Shown here: positions 32,205-40,635 of the stretch, one piece after another | Position numbering within the stretch: position 1 is the stretch's first letter | How the letters are laid out: every line of letters begins with the position of its first letter | Assembly: GCA_030434875.1 (NCBI GenBank) | Contig: JAUISW010000003.1 | Span: forward strand, 1 to 43,853 | Direction of reading: 5' to 3' | Source: Lachnospiraceae bacterium C1.1 | Lineage (GTDB): Bacteria; Bacillota; Clostridia; Lachnospirales; Lachnospiraceae | DNA: 43,853 bases | Position numbers and translations under genes: made by a program | Notes under the pieces: generated by a model | Database searches by the model: none | Told to the model about the DNA's origin: nothing | Seen by the model: only the letters and a program-made list of their open reading frames with translations

Positions 32205-32235
32205 AATTAAAAAGCCTCACTATGGCGTGAGGCTT
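32205..32235 (-). terminator. terminator of the secreted 148-residue protein
   Basis: AAGCCTCAC pairs with GTGAGGCTT around a short loop. On the minus strand it is followed by TTTTAATTTT. Confidence 0.88.
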
Positions 32236-32275
32236 AAAGGTTATATGATTTAGAAATATTAACTGATGAAAAATA

Positions 32276-32722
32276 TTATTTAGCTGCAGGCTGAGTCATA
32301 TAAGGTGTAGCAGCGATATGTCCTGCATTAAGAGCATTTACAAGCTGATTTCTTGCATCCATTACTGCCTGATGAAGTGTAGCAAGTGTGCTGCTTGAGC
32401 TGGATGATTTAGCAAGGGCTTTTGATTCTGCACTAAGAGCTTTTTTGTAAGTTTTAAGGAGCTTTTTGAGACTCTTCTTAAGTGTGCTGTCTGAAATGTT
32501 GTTAATTTTATCTTCCAGCTCATCTACATTCAGATATTCTTCATTTTCATATTTTTCCTTAAGTTCTTCATGGTTATCTGTTGCTGCCGGCTGAATACTT
32601 GCAGTCTGAGTTACTCTTGGTGCCTGTGCCTTAATTGTAGATGTTGCTGCAAATGCACTTGTGCTCATTGCTGCCATCATTATACCTGCGAGTAATATTG
32701 CTGCTGTTCTTTTTATAGTCAT
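32276..32722 (-). CDS. small secreted protein of unknown function
   Basis: The protein has 148 residues. The start at 32722 (MTIKRTAAILLAGIMMA) is chosen because GGAGGAG lies directly upstream. It has a signal peptide to about AFAA (residue 26). The mature protein is acidic and helical (ENEEYLNVDELEDKINNI, then Lys/Leu-rich helices) with a Ser-rich stretch KSSSSSSTLATLHQAV and a Pro-containing end. It has no anchor and no known domain. The helical pattern could form a coiled coil. It is a single gene with its own terminator. Confidence 0.65.
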   Translation of the reverse strand: MTIKRTAAILLAGIMMAAMSTSAFAATSTIKAQAPRVTQTASIQPAATDNHEELKEKYENEEYLNVDELEDKINNISDSTLKKSLKKLLKTYKKALSAESKALAKSSSSSSTLATLHQAVMDARNQLVNALNAGHIAATPYMTQPAAK

Positions 32723-32770
32723 GTTCTCCTCCGTTCCGGATCTCTGACCAGTTTTAGAGATCCAACACAA

Positions 32771-33202
32771 ATTTTTGAGGGATATATTGATTACTTTCCC
32801 CTTGATATAAAATTACGAAGGTTCTTAGAAAAAATGGGTTCAAAAAGTTTGAAATATCTGTGAATTATGCTATTACATTGGAAACAACTTCTTATAGAAA
32901 AGAGGAAGCCGCTTAAAGGGGGACTTTAAGCGGCTATAAGGGGAGTATGAAAAAAAGGGTTTTATTAATGTATCATCTAAAAGTTACGGTCATATTATTT
33001 TTAAATTGGCTGTAACTGTTTCTGATGAGTATATATTAGCAAAAGCCTGTGAACAAAATTAGTAGACAAGATAAAATGTATCTAAAAAAGTTCTAAATTA
33101 AAATTAATCATTAGGTATACAAAAAAACAGTAACAAATGGCTTAAATTAGAGGTTTCTTCAGTCGATAATATAGATGCAGAGATTAAAGGAGATCAATTA
33201 TA
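32771..33202. other. intergenic region with one strong hairpin
   Basis: About 430 bases between divergent genes. A perfect 12-bp stem AGCCGCTTAAAG/CTTTAAGCGGCT with loop GGGGA lies at 32907-32935, with no T-run on either side. A 22-codon hydrophobic ORF (32947-33015) follows an AGGGGAG placed too close to its ATG. I see no other feature. Confidence 0.4.
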
Positions 33203-33607
33203 ATGAATTTAGATATCAACAATATATCGAAGAATAGAATTGCAGGATATAATGAGGCCAAATGTACTCTGGATAAATATATTAAAGCAGAAGCTGAGAA
33301 GCTAAGCGAAAAACTTGCAAAGGCTAATGAATCTGAAAAAGATCACAAAAAGGTAAAGGCTAAATGTATGCAGATTTATTCTAAGATAGTTTCAGGCAAA
33401 AAAGTAACATTTGCGGAACTTGAATATCTCAAAGAAAATGATTACGAATTATATGCACTTGCAATGTTTGAAAGAAGTCTGCAGAATAATAACAAAAATG
33501 GAGGATCTGAATGTATAGCTTCTGGGAATTATAAAAGAAATGGAAAAGAAGATGAAGAATTTCCACAGAATTATATTTTGGAAGAGTCTTTTAATGTTAA
33601 AAATTAG
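33203..33607 (+). CDS. hypothetical protein, 134 residues
   Basis: A hydrophilic, Lys/Glu-rich protein. Residues 10-60 form a long charged helix (probable coiled coil: AEAEKLSEKLAKANESEKDHKKVKAK is within it). A segment SGKKVTFAELEYLKEND and a disordered C-terminus follow. No family is recognised. The helix-then-LAELEYL pattern resembles small cytoplasmic or phage-like proteins, but that is weak. AAAGGAGATCAATTATA precedes the ATG, so translation is likely. A terminator-like hairpin follows. Confidence 0.6.
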   Translation: MNLDINNISKNRIAGYNEAKCTLDKYIKAEAEKLSEKLAKANESEKDHKKVKAKCMQIYSKIVSGKKVTFAELEYLKENDYELYALAMFERSLQNNNKNGGSECIASGNYKRNGKEDEEFPQNYILEESFNVKN

Positions 33608-33643
33608 TGTTCAATAAAACATCTGATTAAGTGAACACTTTTG
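33606..33643 (+). terminator. terminator-like hairpin
   Basis: AGTGTTCA and TGAACACT enclose an 18-base loop and are followed by TTTG, overlapping the stop codon of the 134-residue gene. A second imperfect stem AAATGCGT/ACGCATTT lies at about 33679-33720. The rest of the gap to 33941 holds only a TATAAT box near 33867. Confidence 0.6.
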
Positions 33644-33941
33644 CTTGATATCGTGGAATAAGTTAGATAAATTAAATAAATGCGTTTTCCGGTGTTTTAT
33701 CAATCCCAGAGGACGCATTTGTTTAGCTTAAAACTGTTCACGAAATTAAACCACCTTTTATTAAACAATTAAAAGTATAAAAATTTATATTTGAAAGATG
33801 ATCATGGATAAGAAATTGAAATTATTGGATTTATGCCTAATGATTTTTTTATTCTTACTTTAGTGATATAATACAAAATGCATGACTTTGAGAAATGCAG
33901 TAAAACAATATATTTATTGAATTATCTAGGAAGGTTAAATT

Positions 33942-34052
33942 ATGGGTAAATTAGGAAAAAAGAAAAGCTCAAAAGAGGCTAATGACAAAAAAATGGCTCA
34001 GCAGCTTGCGGCTCTAAGCCGGAAAAATGCAGCAAAAAAGGGTAAAAAATAA
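33942..34052 (+). CDS. 36-residue basic protein
   Basis: A very small ORF, almost entirely Lys, Ser, Ala and Gln (MGKLGKKKSSKEANDKK, then MAQQLAALSRKNAAKKGKK). AGGAAGG lies 9 bases before the ATG, and the stop codon overlaps the next start as TAATG, so it is translationally coupled to the 282-residue protein. That arrangement argues for a real gene. The basic composition suggests nucleic acid or ribosome binding. The family is not recognised. Confidence 0.6.
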   Translation: MGKLGKKKSSKEANDKKMAQQLAALSRKNAAKKGKK

Positions 34053-34900
34053 TGACAGGTGCAGAACTTTATCAGAAACTTTCGGGTATGCTGCTTCTTC
34101 CAAATGCATATGAGGAATGGGCTGACTATCGTGAAAAGGTTACTAATTATATCATAGAACATTCTGAAAAGGATCGTTCAATTGCGATCTTGGGTGCAGG
34201 AAGATGCAATGACCTTGACCTTGCAAAGTTAAAAGAACATTTTTCTTTTATAAGTTTATTTGACAGAGATGAAAATGCCATGAAGGAAGCAGTTTCAAGA
34301 TATGGACTTGAAAATGATCCGGATGTGGATATTCAGGTAAGAGATTTTGTAGGTATTTCAGATGAGGATTATGCATCCTATGCTGATCTGATGATAAAAG
34401 AGATGAATAAAAAGGGAAGAGAAACAGACCTTGAAGATGTTGCTCCTCTCATGCTCGAAAAACTTGAAGAAATTTTTACAAAAACCAGAGCTCACAATTC
34501 AGATATAGGAATTCAGCAATATGATTATGCCACAGTTCTTGGCGTTCATAGCCAGCTTTTGAATATGCTTGTCTGGATATGGGCTGTTGGACTTTCAAAT
34601 ATAGGTAAGACAGAAAAGACTGTTGAGGACCGTATAAAGAGAGAAGATTTATATCAGGTAAAAAAACTTAATGATGATATAAATATGCTTGTAAGAAAAG
34701 GATTTTTCCTTGGATGTGAAATGAGTCGTACAGGTGCCAAGGGAGGCGTTGAAGGCGCTCTTCAGGCAATGGGTGATATTAATAAAAGGAATGAAAAACA
34801 TCTGTTAAAGATAAACAATGTGGCAACTTTGAACTGGCCGCTTAATCGAAATGAAAATATCAACTATCAGATGTGCCTTCTTAATATTGCTGTTTTTTAA
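34052..34900 (+). CDS. putative methyltransferase-fold protein
   Basis: The protein has 282 residues. An AILGAGRCNDLDLAKL segment at about 46-60 followed by FISLFDRDENAM looks like motifs I and II of a Rossmann-type SAM-binding fold (glycine-rich loop, then an acidic residue after strand 2). The rest contains long helices and no recognised catalytic motif. Its start overlaps the stop of the 36-residue gene, and a HAD phosphatase follows 22 bases after its end. The three probably form one operon. Methyltransferase activity is only a possibility. Confidence 0.5.
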   Translation: MTGAELYQKLSGMLLLPNAYEEWADYREKVTNYIIEHSEKDRSIAILGAGRCNDLDLAKLKEHFSFISLFDRDENAMKEAVSRYGLENDPDVDIQVRDFVGISDEDYASYADLMIKEMNKKGRETDLEDVAPLMLEKLEEIFTKTRAHNSDIGIQQYDYATVLGVHSQLLNMLVWIWAVGLSNIGKTEKTVEDRIKREDLYQVKKLNDDINMLVRKGFFLGCEMSRTGAKGGVEGALQAMGDINKRNEKHLLKINNVATLNWPLNRNENINYQMCLLNIAVF

Positions 34901-34922
34901 TTATGTTTAAGAAAGGTATATT

Positions 34923-35711
34923 ATGCCCAAAATAGTATTTTTTGATCTAGATAGGACAACCTGGGATGATAAGATGGAGGTGCCTGAAAGTACAATAAAG
35001 GCAATAGAAAAATTACATCAGAACGGACATCTTGCTTTTATATGTACAGGACGTGCGAGAGCAAATATTGATGATGACAGGATAAAGGAAATTGGATTCG
35101 ACGGAGTCGTTGCAGCATGCGGAAATCATATTGAGATGAATGGAAAAGTGCTCTATGAGAATACGCTATCCTCAGAACTTATCGCTAAGGCATTAGCATT
35201 ATTCGATAAATATAATATGCCGGCTATAATAGAAGGTCCTGAGTTTCATTGGTTTGATACGCAGAAATTCGTTCAAAGAGAGTTTGTACAATTATTGTGG
35301 GATAGCATGGGATCTAAAGCGAAGCCTTTAAGTGAATTTAAGGCAAATGAAAAGGTGAGTAAATTTACTGCAGATATTATTAAGAAAACAGATGCTGATG
35401 CAGTAATGGATGCACTTAAAGATGAGATGGATTTTATTATTCATTATGGTAAGGCAATTGAATTCATTCCAAAGGGAACATCAAAGGCAACAGGTATAAG
35501 AGATACTTGTCGATTACTGAATATACCGCATGAAAATACATATGCCATCGGTGATGGTCCGAATGATCTGACGATGCTTGAATATGTAGAACATGGAATA
35601 GCCATGGGAAATGGTACTTGTGAGGCTAAAGAAGTATCAGAATATGTAACTGATGACATTCATGAAAATGGTATATATAATGCTTTGAAACATTATAAAC
35701 TTATAGCATAA
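34923..35711 (+). CDS. HAD-superfamily phosphatase (Cof-like, subfamily IIB)
   Basis: The protein has 262 residues. Motif I is FFDLDRTTWDD (nucleophile Asp; the usual second Asp position is DLDRT), motif II ICTGRA, motif III a lysine near KGTSKATGI, and motif IV GDGPNDLTMLEY. The alpha/beta cap between motifs II and III is of the Cof type. Relatives remove phosphate from sugar phosphates and cofactors. The substrate is unknown. AAGAAAGG precedes the ATG. It is last in the probable three-gene operon. Confidence 0.9.
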   Translation: MPKIVFFDLDRTTWDDKMEVPESTIKAIEKLHQNGHLAFICTGRARANIDDDRIKEIGFDGVVAACGNHIEMNGKVLYENTLSSELIAKALALFDKYNMPAIIEGPEFHWFDTQKFVQREFVQLLWDSMGSKAKPLSEFKANEKVSKFTADIIKKTDADAVMDALKDEMDFIIHYGKAIEFIPKGTSKATGIRDTCRLLNIPHENTYAIGDGPNDLTMLEYVEHGIAMGNGTCEAKEVSEYVTDDIHENGIYNALKHYKLIA

Positions 35712-35760
35712 GACAAAAAAGACTCTGCAGAAATCTGCGGAGTCTTTTTTGTCTTATGCT
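35705..35760. terminator. long bidirectional terminator
   Basis: A nearly perfect stem of about 26 bp (AGCATAAGACAAAAAAGACTC and its complement) around AAAT, A-rich on one flank and T-rich on the other. It serves the HAD gene and the convergent protease-like gene. Confidence 0.92.
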
Positions 35761-35763
35761 ATT

Positions 35764-36369
35764 TTAGGATAAAACAGATCTGATATTATCGAATATGGCA
35801 TAAAAATCAGGTTTTATGAATAAAAATATAACAAATAAAATGAGTAAACATATAGGAAATCCTTTTAAGAAGTTGTTGATATCCTGGGTACTCATAGTCA
35901 TATGAAAAAATATGCTGATAAAAATATATACAAATAATATATAGTGCCATGCAAGACTACATTTTGGAAGTATTGCATAGATCATTATAAACATTGATAC
36001 AGCTCCGAATATAACCGGGGCAATTGCAGATAATGAAAGTTGAATTGATTTGAAAAAAATATTACCTCTTGTTTCGAATTCCACGCTTCCTAGTTTTGTT
36101 CCTCTTGGAATAAGATTTATACGAAGAACTTTTGCGCCTGTAACAAATGCAAATAATGCATGAGCAAGTTCGTGATGAACGGTTCCGAAATAAGTCAGGT
36201 AGTTTCTGAATATAAAAGCTATAGTGCTGTTAGTTGCTCTTGCTATAGCTCCTGTCAGGATCAGATCGAGATAATGAATAACAAGTCCAATCAATATCAG
36301 TACAACAGGACCTATAAGAGCATATGCAAGAGCTTCTATTATATTAGAAGTTGAAAAAATCTCAGTCAT
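35764..36369 (-). CDS. M50-like membrane metalloprotease
   Basis: The protein has 201 residues. It is a membrane protein with helices at about 14-36, 85-125 and 130-190. It contains HELAH (zinc ligands H66 and H70, catalytic E67) at the edge of a hydrophobic segment, preceded by TVH, then LRINLIPRGTKLGSVEF. This is the arrangement of site-2-type (M50) proteases. The second conserved motif (N/DPDG-like) is not clear; a TQDINNF segment could play that part. It is small for the family and lacks a PDZ domain. Substrate unknown. TAAGGAGATAATCAA precedes the ATG. Confidence 0.65.
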   Translation of the reverse strand: MTEIFSTSNIIEALAYALIGPVVLILIGLVIHYLDLILTGAIARATNSTIAFIFRNYLTYFGTVHHELAHALFAFVTGAKVLRINLIPRGTKLGSVEFETRGNIFFKSIQLSLSAIAPVIFGAVSMFIMIYAILPKCSLAWHYILFVYIFISIFFHMTMSTQDINNFLKGFPICLLILFVIFLFIKPDFYAIFDNIRSVLS

Positions 36370-36424
36370 TTGATTATCTCCTTATAAAAATCATCTGAAA
36401 TATAATACTCCATAACTTTTACTA

Positions 36425-36453
36425 TTGACAAGAGATTAAATAGACTCTAAAAT
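36425..36453 (+). promoter_or_regulatory. thiT promoter
   Basis: TTGACA, a 17-base spacer and TAAAAT, about 40 bases upstream of the TPP aptamer. Confidence 0.8.
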
Positions 36454-36490
36454 GCTGATTTGGAACTTATTTTAGCAGACTATGATTGCT

Positions 36491-36643
36491 GCTATGCCAG
36501 GGGAGCTTTTGCTGAGATTTTAACAATATTATTGTTAAAGACCCTCAACACCTGAACCGGATAATACCGGCGTAGGAAGGCGTTTATGTATAAATTAATA
36601 TTTTATACGCTCCCCTCCTAAATCACTTAAGGAGGATTTTTTT
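36491..36643 (+). promoter_or_regulatory. TPP riboswitch with expression platform
   Basis: The aptamer (about 36497-36588) has the conserved THI-box pieces in order: CAGGGGAGC, GCTGAGA, a variable stem, AGACCCT, ACCTGAACCGG, ATAATACCGGCGTAGGAAG. Downstream, GCTCCCC (36609-36615) is exactly complementary to GGGGAGC in the aptamer. CCTCCT (36614-36619) pairs with AGGAGG (36630-36635), followed by seven Ts and the ATG. With TPP bound, the CCTCCT/AGGAGG stem can form, ending transcription or hiding the ribosome-binding site. Without TPP, GGGGAGC can capture GCTCCCC. Confidence 0.93.
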
Positions 36644-37342
36644 ATGACACTTTTCTTTAACTGGTCAGAATCTGACTATGCCTACAACCCTACCAATGCA
36701 GGATTGATATTGCTTATAGTAATTACTCTTGCAGTGTTTGCTCTTGTAGTTAAATTCAGAAAAACCAATTCGCAGCCAATGACCGCAAAGGAGCTTACTT
36801 TCTGCGCTGCAGCTCTAGCACTTGCATATGTCACATCATTTATAAAATTTGCTTCATTGCCATTTGGTGGTTCTATAACACTTTTCTCAATGTTTTTTAT
36901 CTGTTTAATTGGATATACTTATGGGCTTAAGGTTGGTCTTACAGCTGGAGTTGCATATGGAATGCTGCAGATGGCTTTTGGAGGATATATATATCATCCG
37001 GTACAGGCGCTTTTTGATTATCCGTTGGCTTTTGGAGCACTTGGTCTGACCGGAATATTTGCAAGAAAGCCTAAGGGATTGATCCCTGGATATATTGTAG
37101 GTACAATTTCAAGATATTTAATGCACGTTGTATCAGGATATATATTTTTTAAATCCTATGCACCGGAAAATATGAATCCATTTATCTATACAGTTTTATA
37201 TAATATGACCTATATTCTTCCTGAAATGATTGCTACAGTAGCTGTTCTCAGTATTCCTGCTGTTTCAAAGGGGATTCGTCAGGTAATAAAAATAGTAGAT
37301 GAACAGAATTTTTTGAAAGCAAAAAAAACTAAAACAATTTAA
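36644..37342 (+). CDS. thiT: thiamine transporter ThiT (ECF S component)
   Basis: The protein has 232 residues. It has six hydrophobic segments between about 18 and 215. The family features KELTFCAAALALAYVTSFIKFASLPFGGSITLFSMFF (in parts) and the region GLTAGVAYGMLQMAFGGYIYHPVQALFDYPLAF form the thiamine site of ThiT/YuaJ. An N-terminal extension of about 15 residues precedes the first helix. It captures thiamine at the membrane and needs the shared EcfAAT module, which is not in this window. The TPP riboswitch directly upstream confirms the substrate. Confidence 0.95.
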   Translation: MTLFFNWSESDYAYNPTNAGLILLIVITLAVFALVVKFRKTNSQPMTAKELTFCAAALALAYVTSFIKFASLPFGGSITLFSMFFICLIGYTYGLKVGLTAGVAYGMLQMAFGGYIYHPVQALFDYPLAFGALGLTGIFARKPKGLIPGYIVGTISRYLMHVVSGYIFFKSYAPENMNPFIYTVLYNMTYILPEMIATVAVLSIPAVSKGIRQVIKIVDEQNFLKAKKTKTI

Positions 37343-37363
37343 ATATAAAGTAAGGATTTGGAT

Positions 37364-37407
37364 ATAAAAAGGGAGCAGTTACACTAACGTGAACCGCTCC
37401 TTTTTAT
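37364..37407. terminator. bidirectional terminator
   Basis: AAAAAGGGAGC and its partner GCTCCTTTTT with inner GTT/AAC pairing. It lies between the convergent thiT and fabF genes. Confidence 0.88.
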
Positions 37408-38618
37408 TAATATTTTTTGAAAATAAGACTTGAATTTTGACCACCAAATCCAAAAGCATTACTCATTGAAGCTGTTATATTTTTCTTTATAGCCTCGGTT
37501 TTTACAAATGGCAGCTCAAATGCAGGATTTTCAAGGTTAAGTGTAGGAGGAAGAACTCCTTTATTTATCGAAAGGATCGAAGCTATTGCTTCTGTGAGTC
37601 CTCCGGCACCCATCATATGGCCAGTAGCACCTTTTGTGGATCCAATATAAGGAATATGCTCCTTAAATATACGGCTTACCGCAGAAGCCTCATCTTTATC
37701 ACCTTCTTTAGTGGCTGTTCCATGAGCATTTATATAGCCTATTTCTTCAGATTTCATTCCGGCTTTATCAAGTGCTGCCTGCATACAGCGTCCGGCTCCG
37801 TCACCATCAGGAGATGGTGCTGTCATATGATAAGCATCAGCTGTATTTGCCCATCCTGCAAGTTCCGCATATATCTTAATACCTTTTTTTAATGCATCTG
37901 ATTCTCTCATGAGAACAATTGCTCCGCCGCCTTCACCCATTACAAATCCGTTATGGTTTTCATCGAATGGTCGGCAGGCTGATTGTGGATCATCATTTTC
38001 TCTGGAAAGTGCTCTGGCACTTGCAAGTGAATACATAACAAGAGGACATATACTTGATTCAGCACCTACTGCGATTACAGCATCTGCCTCTTCTGCAAGA
38101 AGAAGTCTTGCTGCTGCACTTATTGCGTCTCCACCGGATGCACATGCAGTTGACACTGTAAAGCTCGGTCCCTTTATTCCATGTGTAATTGTTATCTGCG
38201 TAGCTGCCATATTACCTAAAATTCTTGGAACAAATCGCGGCTCTACCATTTTTCTGGTTGAGAGCGTAAGTTTCTCCTGTGTTTCTGCTGTAGGTGTTAT
38301 ACCTGACATGGCAGTACCGAGCACGATTCCCATACGTTCCGGTTCAACAGGAAGACCGTCCTTAAGGGCTTCGTTTGCAGCGATATAAGCAAATTGTGAG
38401 AATCTGTCAGTATTACGGACAAGTTTTTTGTCCATATATTCTTCCGGATTAAAATTCTTAATTTCAGCAGCAATCTGAACAGGCATTTCATCCGGATTAA
38501 AGCTCTCAATTCTTGCGATTCCTGATTTACCTGAGATTAAATTATTCCAATAATTTTCTACACCTATACCTATGGGAGTAACTGCACCCATAGAAGTAAC
38601 AACGATTTTTTCCCTCAT
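37407..38618 (-). CDS. beta-ketoacyl-ACP synthase II-type enzyme (FabF-like)
   Basis: The protein has 403 residues. It is a condensing enzyme of the KAS I/II fold: VVTSMGAVTPIG at the N-terminus, active-site Cys in VSTACASGG (C159), first His in NAHGTATKEGD, Lys/His in STKGATGHMMGAGG, and the ending MSNAFGFGGQNSS. It extends acyl-ACP by two carbons. It starts 2 bases after an AMP-dependent acyl ligase and has no other fatty-acid genes around it. It may therefore be a specialised condensing enzyme using a starter acid activated by the neighbour rather than the housekeeping FabF. Confidence 0.93.
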   Translation of the reverse strand: MREKIVVTSMGAVTPIGIGVENYWNNLISGKSGIARIESFNPDEMPVQIAAEIKNFNPEEYMDKKLVRNTDRFSQFAYIAANEALKDGLPVEPERMGIVLGTAMSGITPTAETQEKLTLSTRKMVEPRFVPRILGNMAATQITITHGIKGPSFTVSTACASGGDAISAAARLLLAEEADAVIAVGAESSICPLVMYSLASARALSRENDDPQSACRPFDENHNGFVMGEGGGAIVLMRESDALKKGIKIYAELAGWANTADAYHMTAPSPDGDGAGRCMQAALDKAGMKSEEIGYINAHGTATKEGDKDEASAVSRIFKEHIPYIGSTKGATGHMMGAGGLTEAIASILSINKGVLPPTLNLENPAFELPFVKTEAIKKNITASMSNAFGFGGQNSSLIFKKY

Positions 38619-38620
38619 TC

Positions 38621-40279
38621 TTATCCTCTTATTAATAATCCGGCTTCTAAATCTTTTACAGCCTGATCTTTCATTACATAGTGCATTTTTTTACCTGTTG
38701 CCGTGTGCGGAAGTTCATCAACTATTCTGTACCAACGGGGACATTTATAGGATGAAAGATGATTGCTTTTACGGCATAAATTAGAGATATCTTTTTCAGA
38801 TAATGTATTATCTTTCAATTTAACATAAGCAACTACTGCTTCTCCTCTTATTGGATCGGGAACACAGGTAACTATTGAGTCATCTATGCAATCAAATGAT
38901 GATAATACTTCTTCTATCTGTGCCGGATAGATATTTTCACCGGAACAGACTATCATATCGTCCTTACGTCCATTTACCGTAACATACCATTCACTATTCC
39001 ATGTAGCAAGATCTCCTGTGTACATCCATCCTTTATAGAATTTCTCCTTAGTCATTTCAGGATTTTCATAATAACTGTAGGTAGATTTTGCAGGAGACCA
39101 TATGATTACTTCGCCAACAGTTTTTTCATCAGTAGGGATTATTTCATCAGGTTCTGCTTTTCTGTCCGGATATACCTTTACAACTCTTACTTCGTCGTCA
39201 ATACAGCTAGCGCCTACACTTCCGGCACCTTCAGGCAGATCGTAGGGTCTTAAATAATTATTGCAGAAGCTCTCAGTAGTTCCATACCCGTTATAGATAT
39301 TTGGGGTGAGATACTTCATGTACCTTTTACAAGCCTCTTCTTCCAGTGGAGCACCCATGCTTACAAGGGCATGAAGGGAAGATACATCAACACTGTTACG
39401 TTCCTGTATTCTACAAAGCATTTCTACTGATGCTGGAGCGCCTATAATATGTGTTATTCCATACTTTTCAACCCATTTCAAAGTGGAATGAGGTGAAAAA
39501 TTTCTCATTACTACAACTGCTCCGCCAGCATAAAGAGTAGGACACATGCCTCCGATATGTGATCCACCTCTGTGAAACCATGGAGTAAGATTCATGGAAA
39601 CACTTTTACGGTTCATTTCAAAATGCATTATAAAATCATGAGCTGTAAGAACTTCATTTATATCGTTTATTGGAACACTTTTTGGAAGGGATGTTGTTCC
39701 ACTGGTGCACATACGAATAACTTCATCATATATATGAGGTATAAAATCCATTTTAGGAATTTCTTCACTTTTGTCTAAAATATATTCCTCATAACTTATA
39801 TGGCCGTCAGGAACAGGAATGTTTTTTAAATTATCAGCAATGATAACTCTTGATGGTTTAAATTTACTCATGTCAAGAGCTTTACAGGTCATGTCTTTAA
39901 CTTCTGCAGAGTAAATAACTACTTTTGGTTTATTGTGCTCAATAAGTAAAGCCATCTCTCCTGAAGAAAGGTTGAAATTTGTTGGATTATATATCGCGCC
40001 TATCTTTCTTGGACCTATATAACTAAATACAAATTCTGGGCAGTTCATAAGAATGCCCATAACGACATCATTTTTTCCGATGCCATCCGCTCTTAAAGCG
40101 TGTGCAAAACGATTTGTTTCTTTGTCGAGTTCAGCGTAAGTCCAGTTTCTATCAGTAGCCGGGTCAAACATGGCAAAACAGTTTGAATAACGTCTTGAAT
40201 TTCGCATAAAACCATTAAGCCAGGTATAACTATGCTCGAAATTTTCTCTGAACATAGTATCATCATAGGTTCTGTTCAT
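38621..40279 (-). CDS. AMP-dependent acyl-CoA/acyl-ACP ligase (ANL superfamily)
   Basis: The protein has 552 residues. It is an adenylate-forming enzyme that activates a carboxylic acid with ATP and transfers it to CoA or a carrier protein. Motifs are the P-loop MCTSGTTSLPKS (about 187-199), NGYGTTES (A5), YTGDLATWN and VNGRKDDMIVCSGENIYP (A7/A8), and the C-terminal catalytic lysine in TATGKKMHY (about 531). The P-loop has TSLPKS where most have TGxPKG. It is complete and of usual length. It is the first gene of a two-gene operon with the FabF-like enzyme. The acid substrate is unknown. Confidence 0.9.
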   Translation of the reverse strand: MNRTYDDTMFRENFEHSYTWLNGFMRNSRRYSNCFAMFDPATDRNWTYAELDKETNRFAHALRADGIGKNDVVMGILMNCPEFVFSYIGPRKIGAIYNPTNFNLSSGEMALLIEHNKPKVVIYSAEVKDMTCKALDMSKFKPSRVIIADNLKNIPVPDGHISYEEYILDKSEEIPKMDFIPHIYDEVIRMCTSGTTSLPKSVPINDINEVLTAHDFIMHFEMNRKSVSMNLTPWFHRGGSHIGGMCPTLYAGGAVVVMRNFSPHSTLKWVEKYGITHIIGAPASVEMLCRIQERNSVDVSSLHALVSMGAPLEEEACKRYMKYLTPNIYNGYGTTESFCNNYLRPYDLPEGAGSVGASCIDDEVRVVKVYPDRKAEPDEIIPTDEKTVGEVIIWSPAKSTYSYYENPEMTKEKFYKGWMYTGDLATWNSEWYVTVNGRKDDMIVCSGENIYPAQIEEVLSSFDCIDDSIVTCVPDPIRGEAVVAYVKLKDNTLSEKDISNLCRKSNHLSSYKCPRWYRIVDELPHTATGKKMHYVMKDQAVKDLEAGLLIRG

Positions 40280-40565
40280 TTTCTATTATATATCCTTAAT
40301 TTTAGTTTTTATTTCTAATGCATGTAGTTTTGCAAACTATGTGCATTATATCGCTTATGACTTATTAATGTCAAATAAAATACAGGTTTTTATAATATAT
40401 AATGAACTATAGATTTTTAGCATAAATCCTTAAAAATCATGATAACAAGTCATTTAAATGTGAATGTGACATGGGATTGCTTGCATGATTTTTTACATTA
40501 GCATAGAGAAAACTGTATTTACTACGGCTTCCTATAATTTACAAAGTATTATACATACTATACAT
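40280..40565. other. intergenic region, nothing recognised
   Basis: About 290 bases between the ligase start and the alcohol dehydrogenase terminator. It is AT-rich and I see no ORF, RNA or repeat. The ligase promoter should lie here, but no clear pair of boxes stands out. Confidence 0.4.
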
Positions 40566-40593
40566 AAAAACCCCTCTGCATAAAGCAGAGGGG
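40566..40593 (-). terminator. alcohol dehydrogenase terminator
   Basis: CCCCTCTGC, loop ATAAA, GCAGAGGGG. On the minus strand it is followed by TTTTTATG. Confidence 0.92.
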
Positions 40594-40635
40594 CTGATAA
40601 CATTAACTTAATGTAGATTTTAAATAAAAATTTTA

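Noticed and set aside
32947..33015. 22-residue hydrophobic ORF after a strong hairpin
   Set aside because: AGGGGAG lies only one base before the ATG, the ORF is very short and no family is recognised. Mentioned but not called as a gene.
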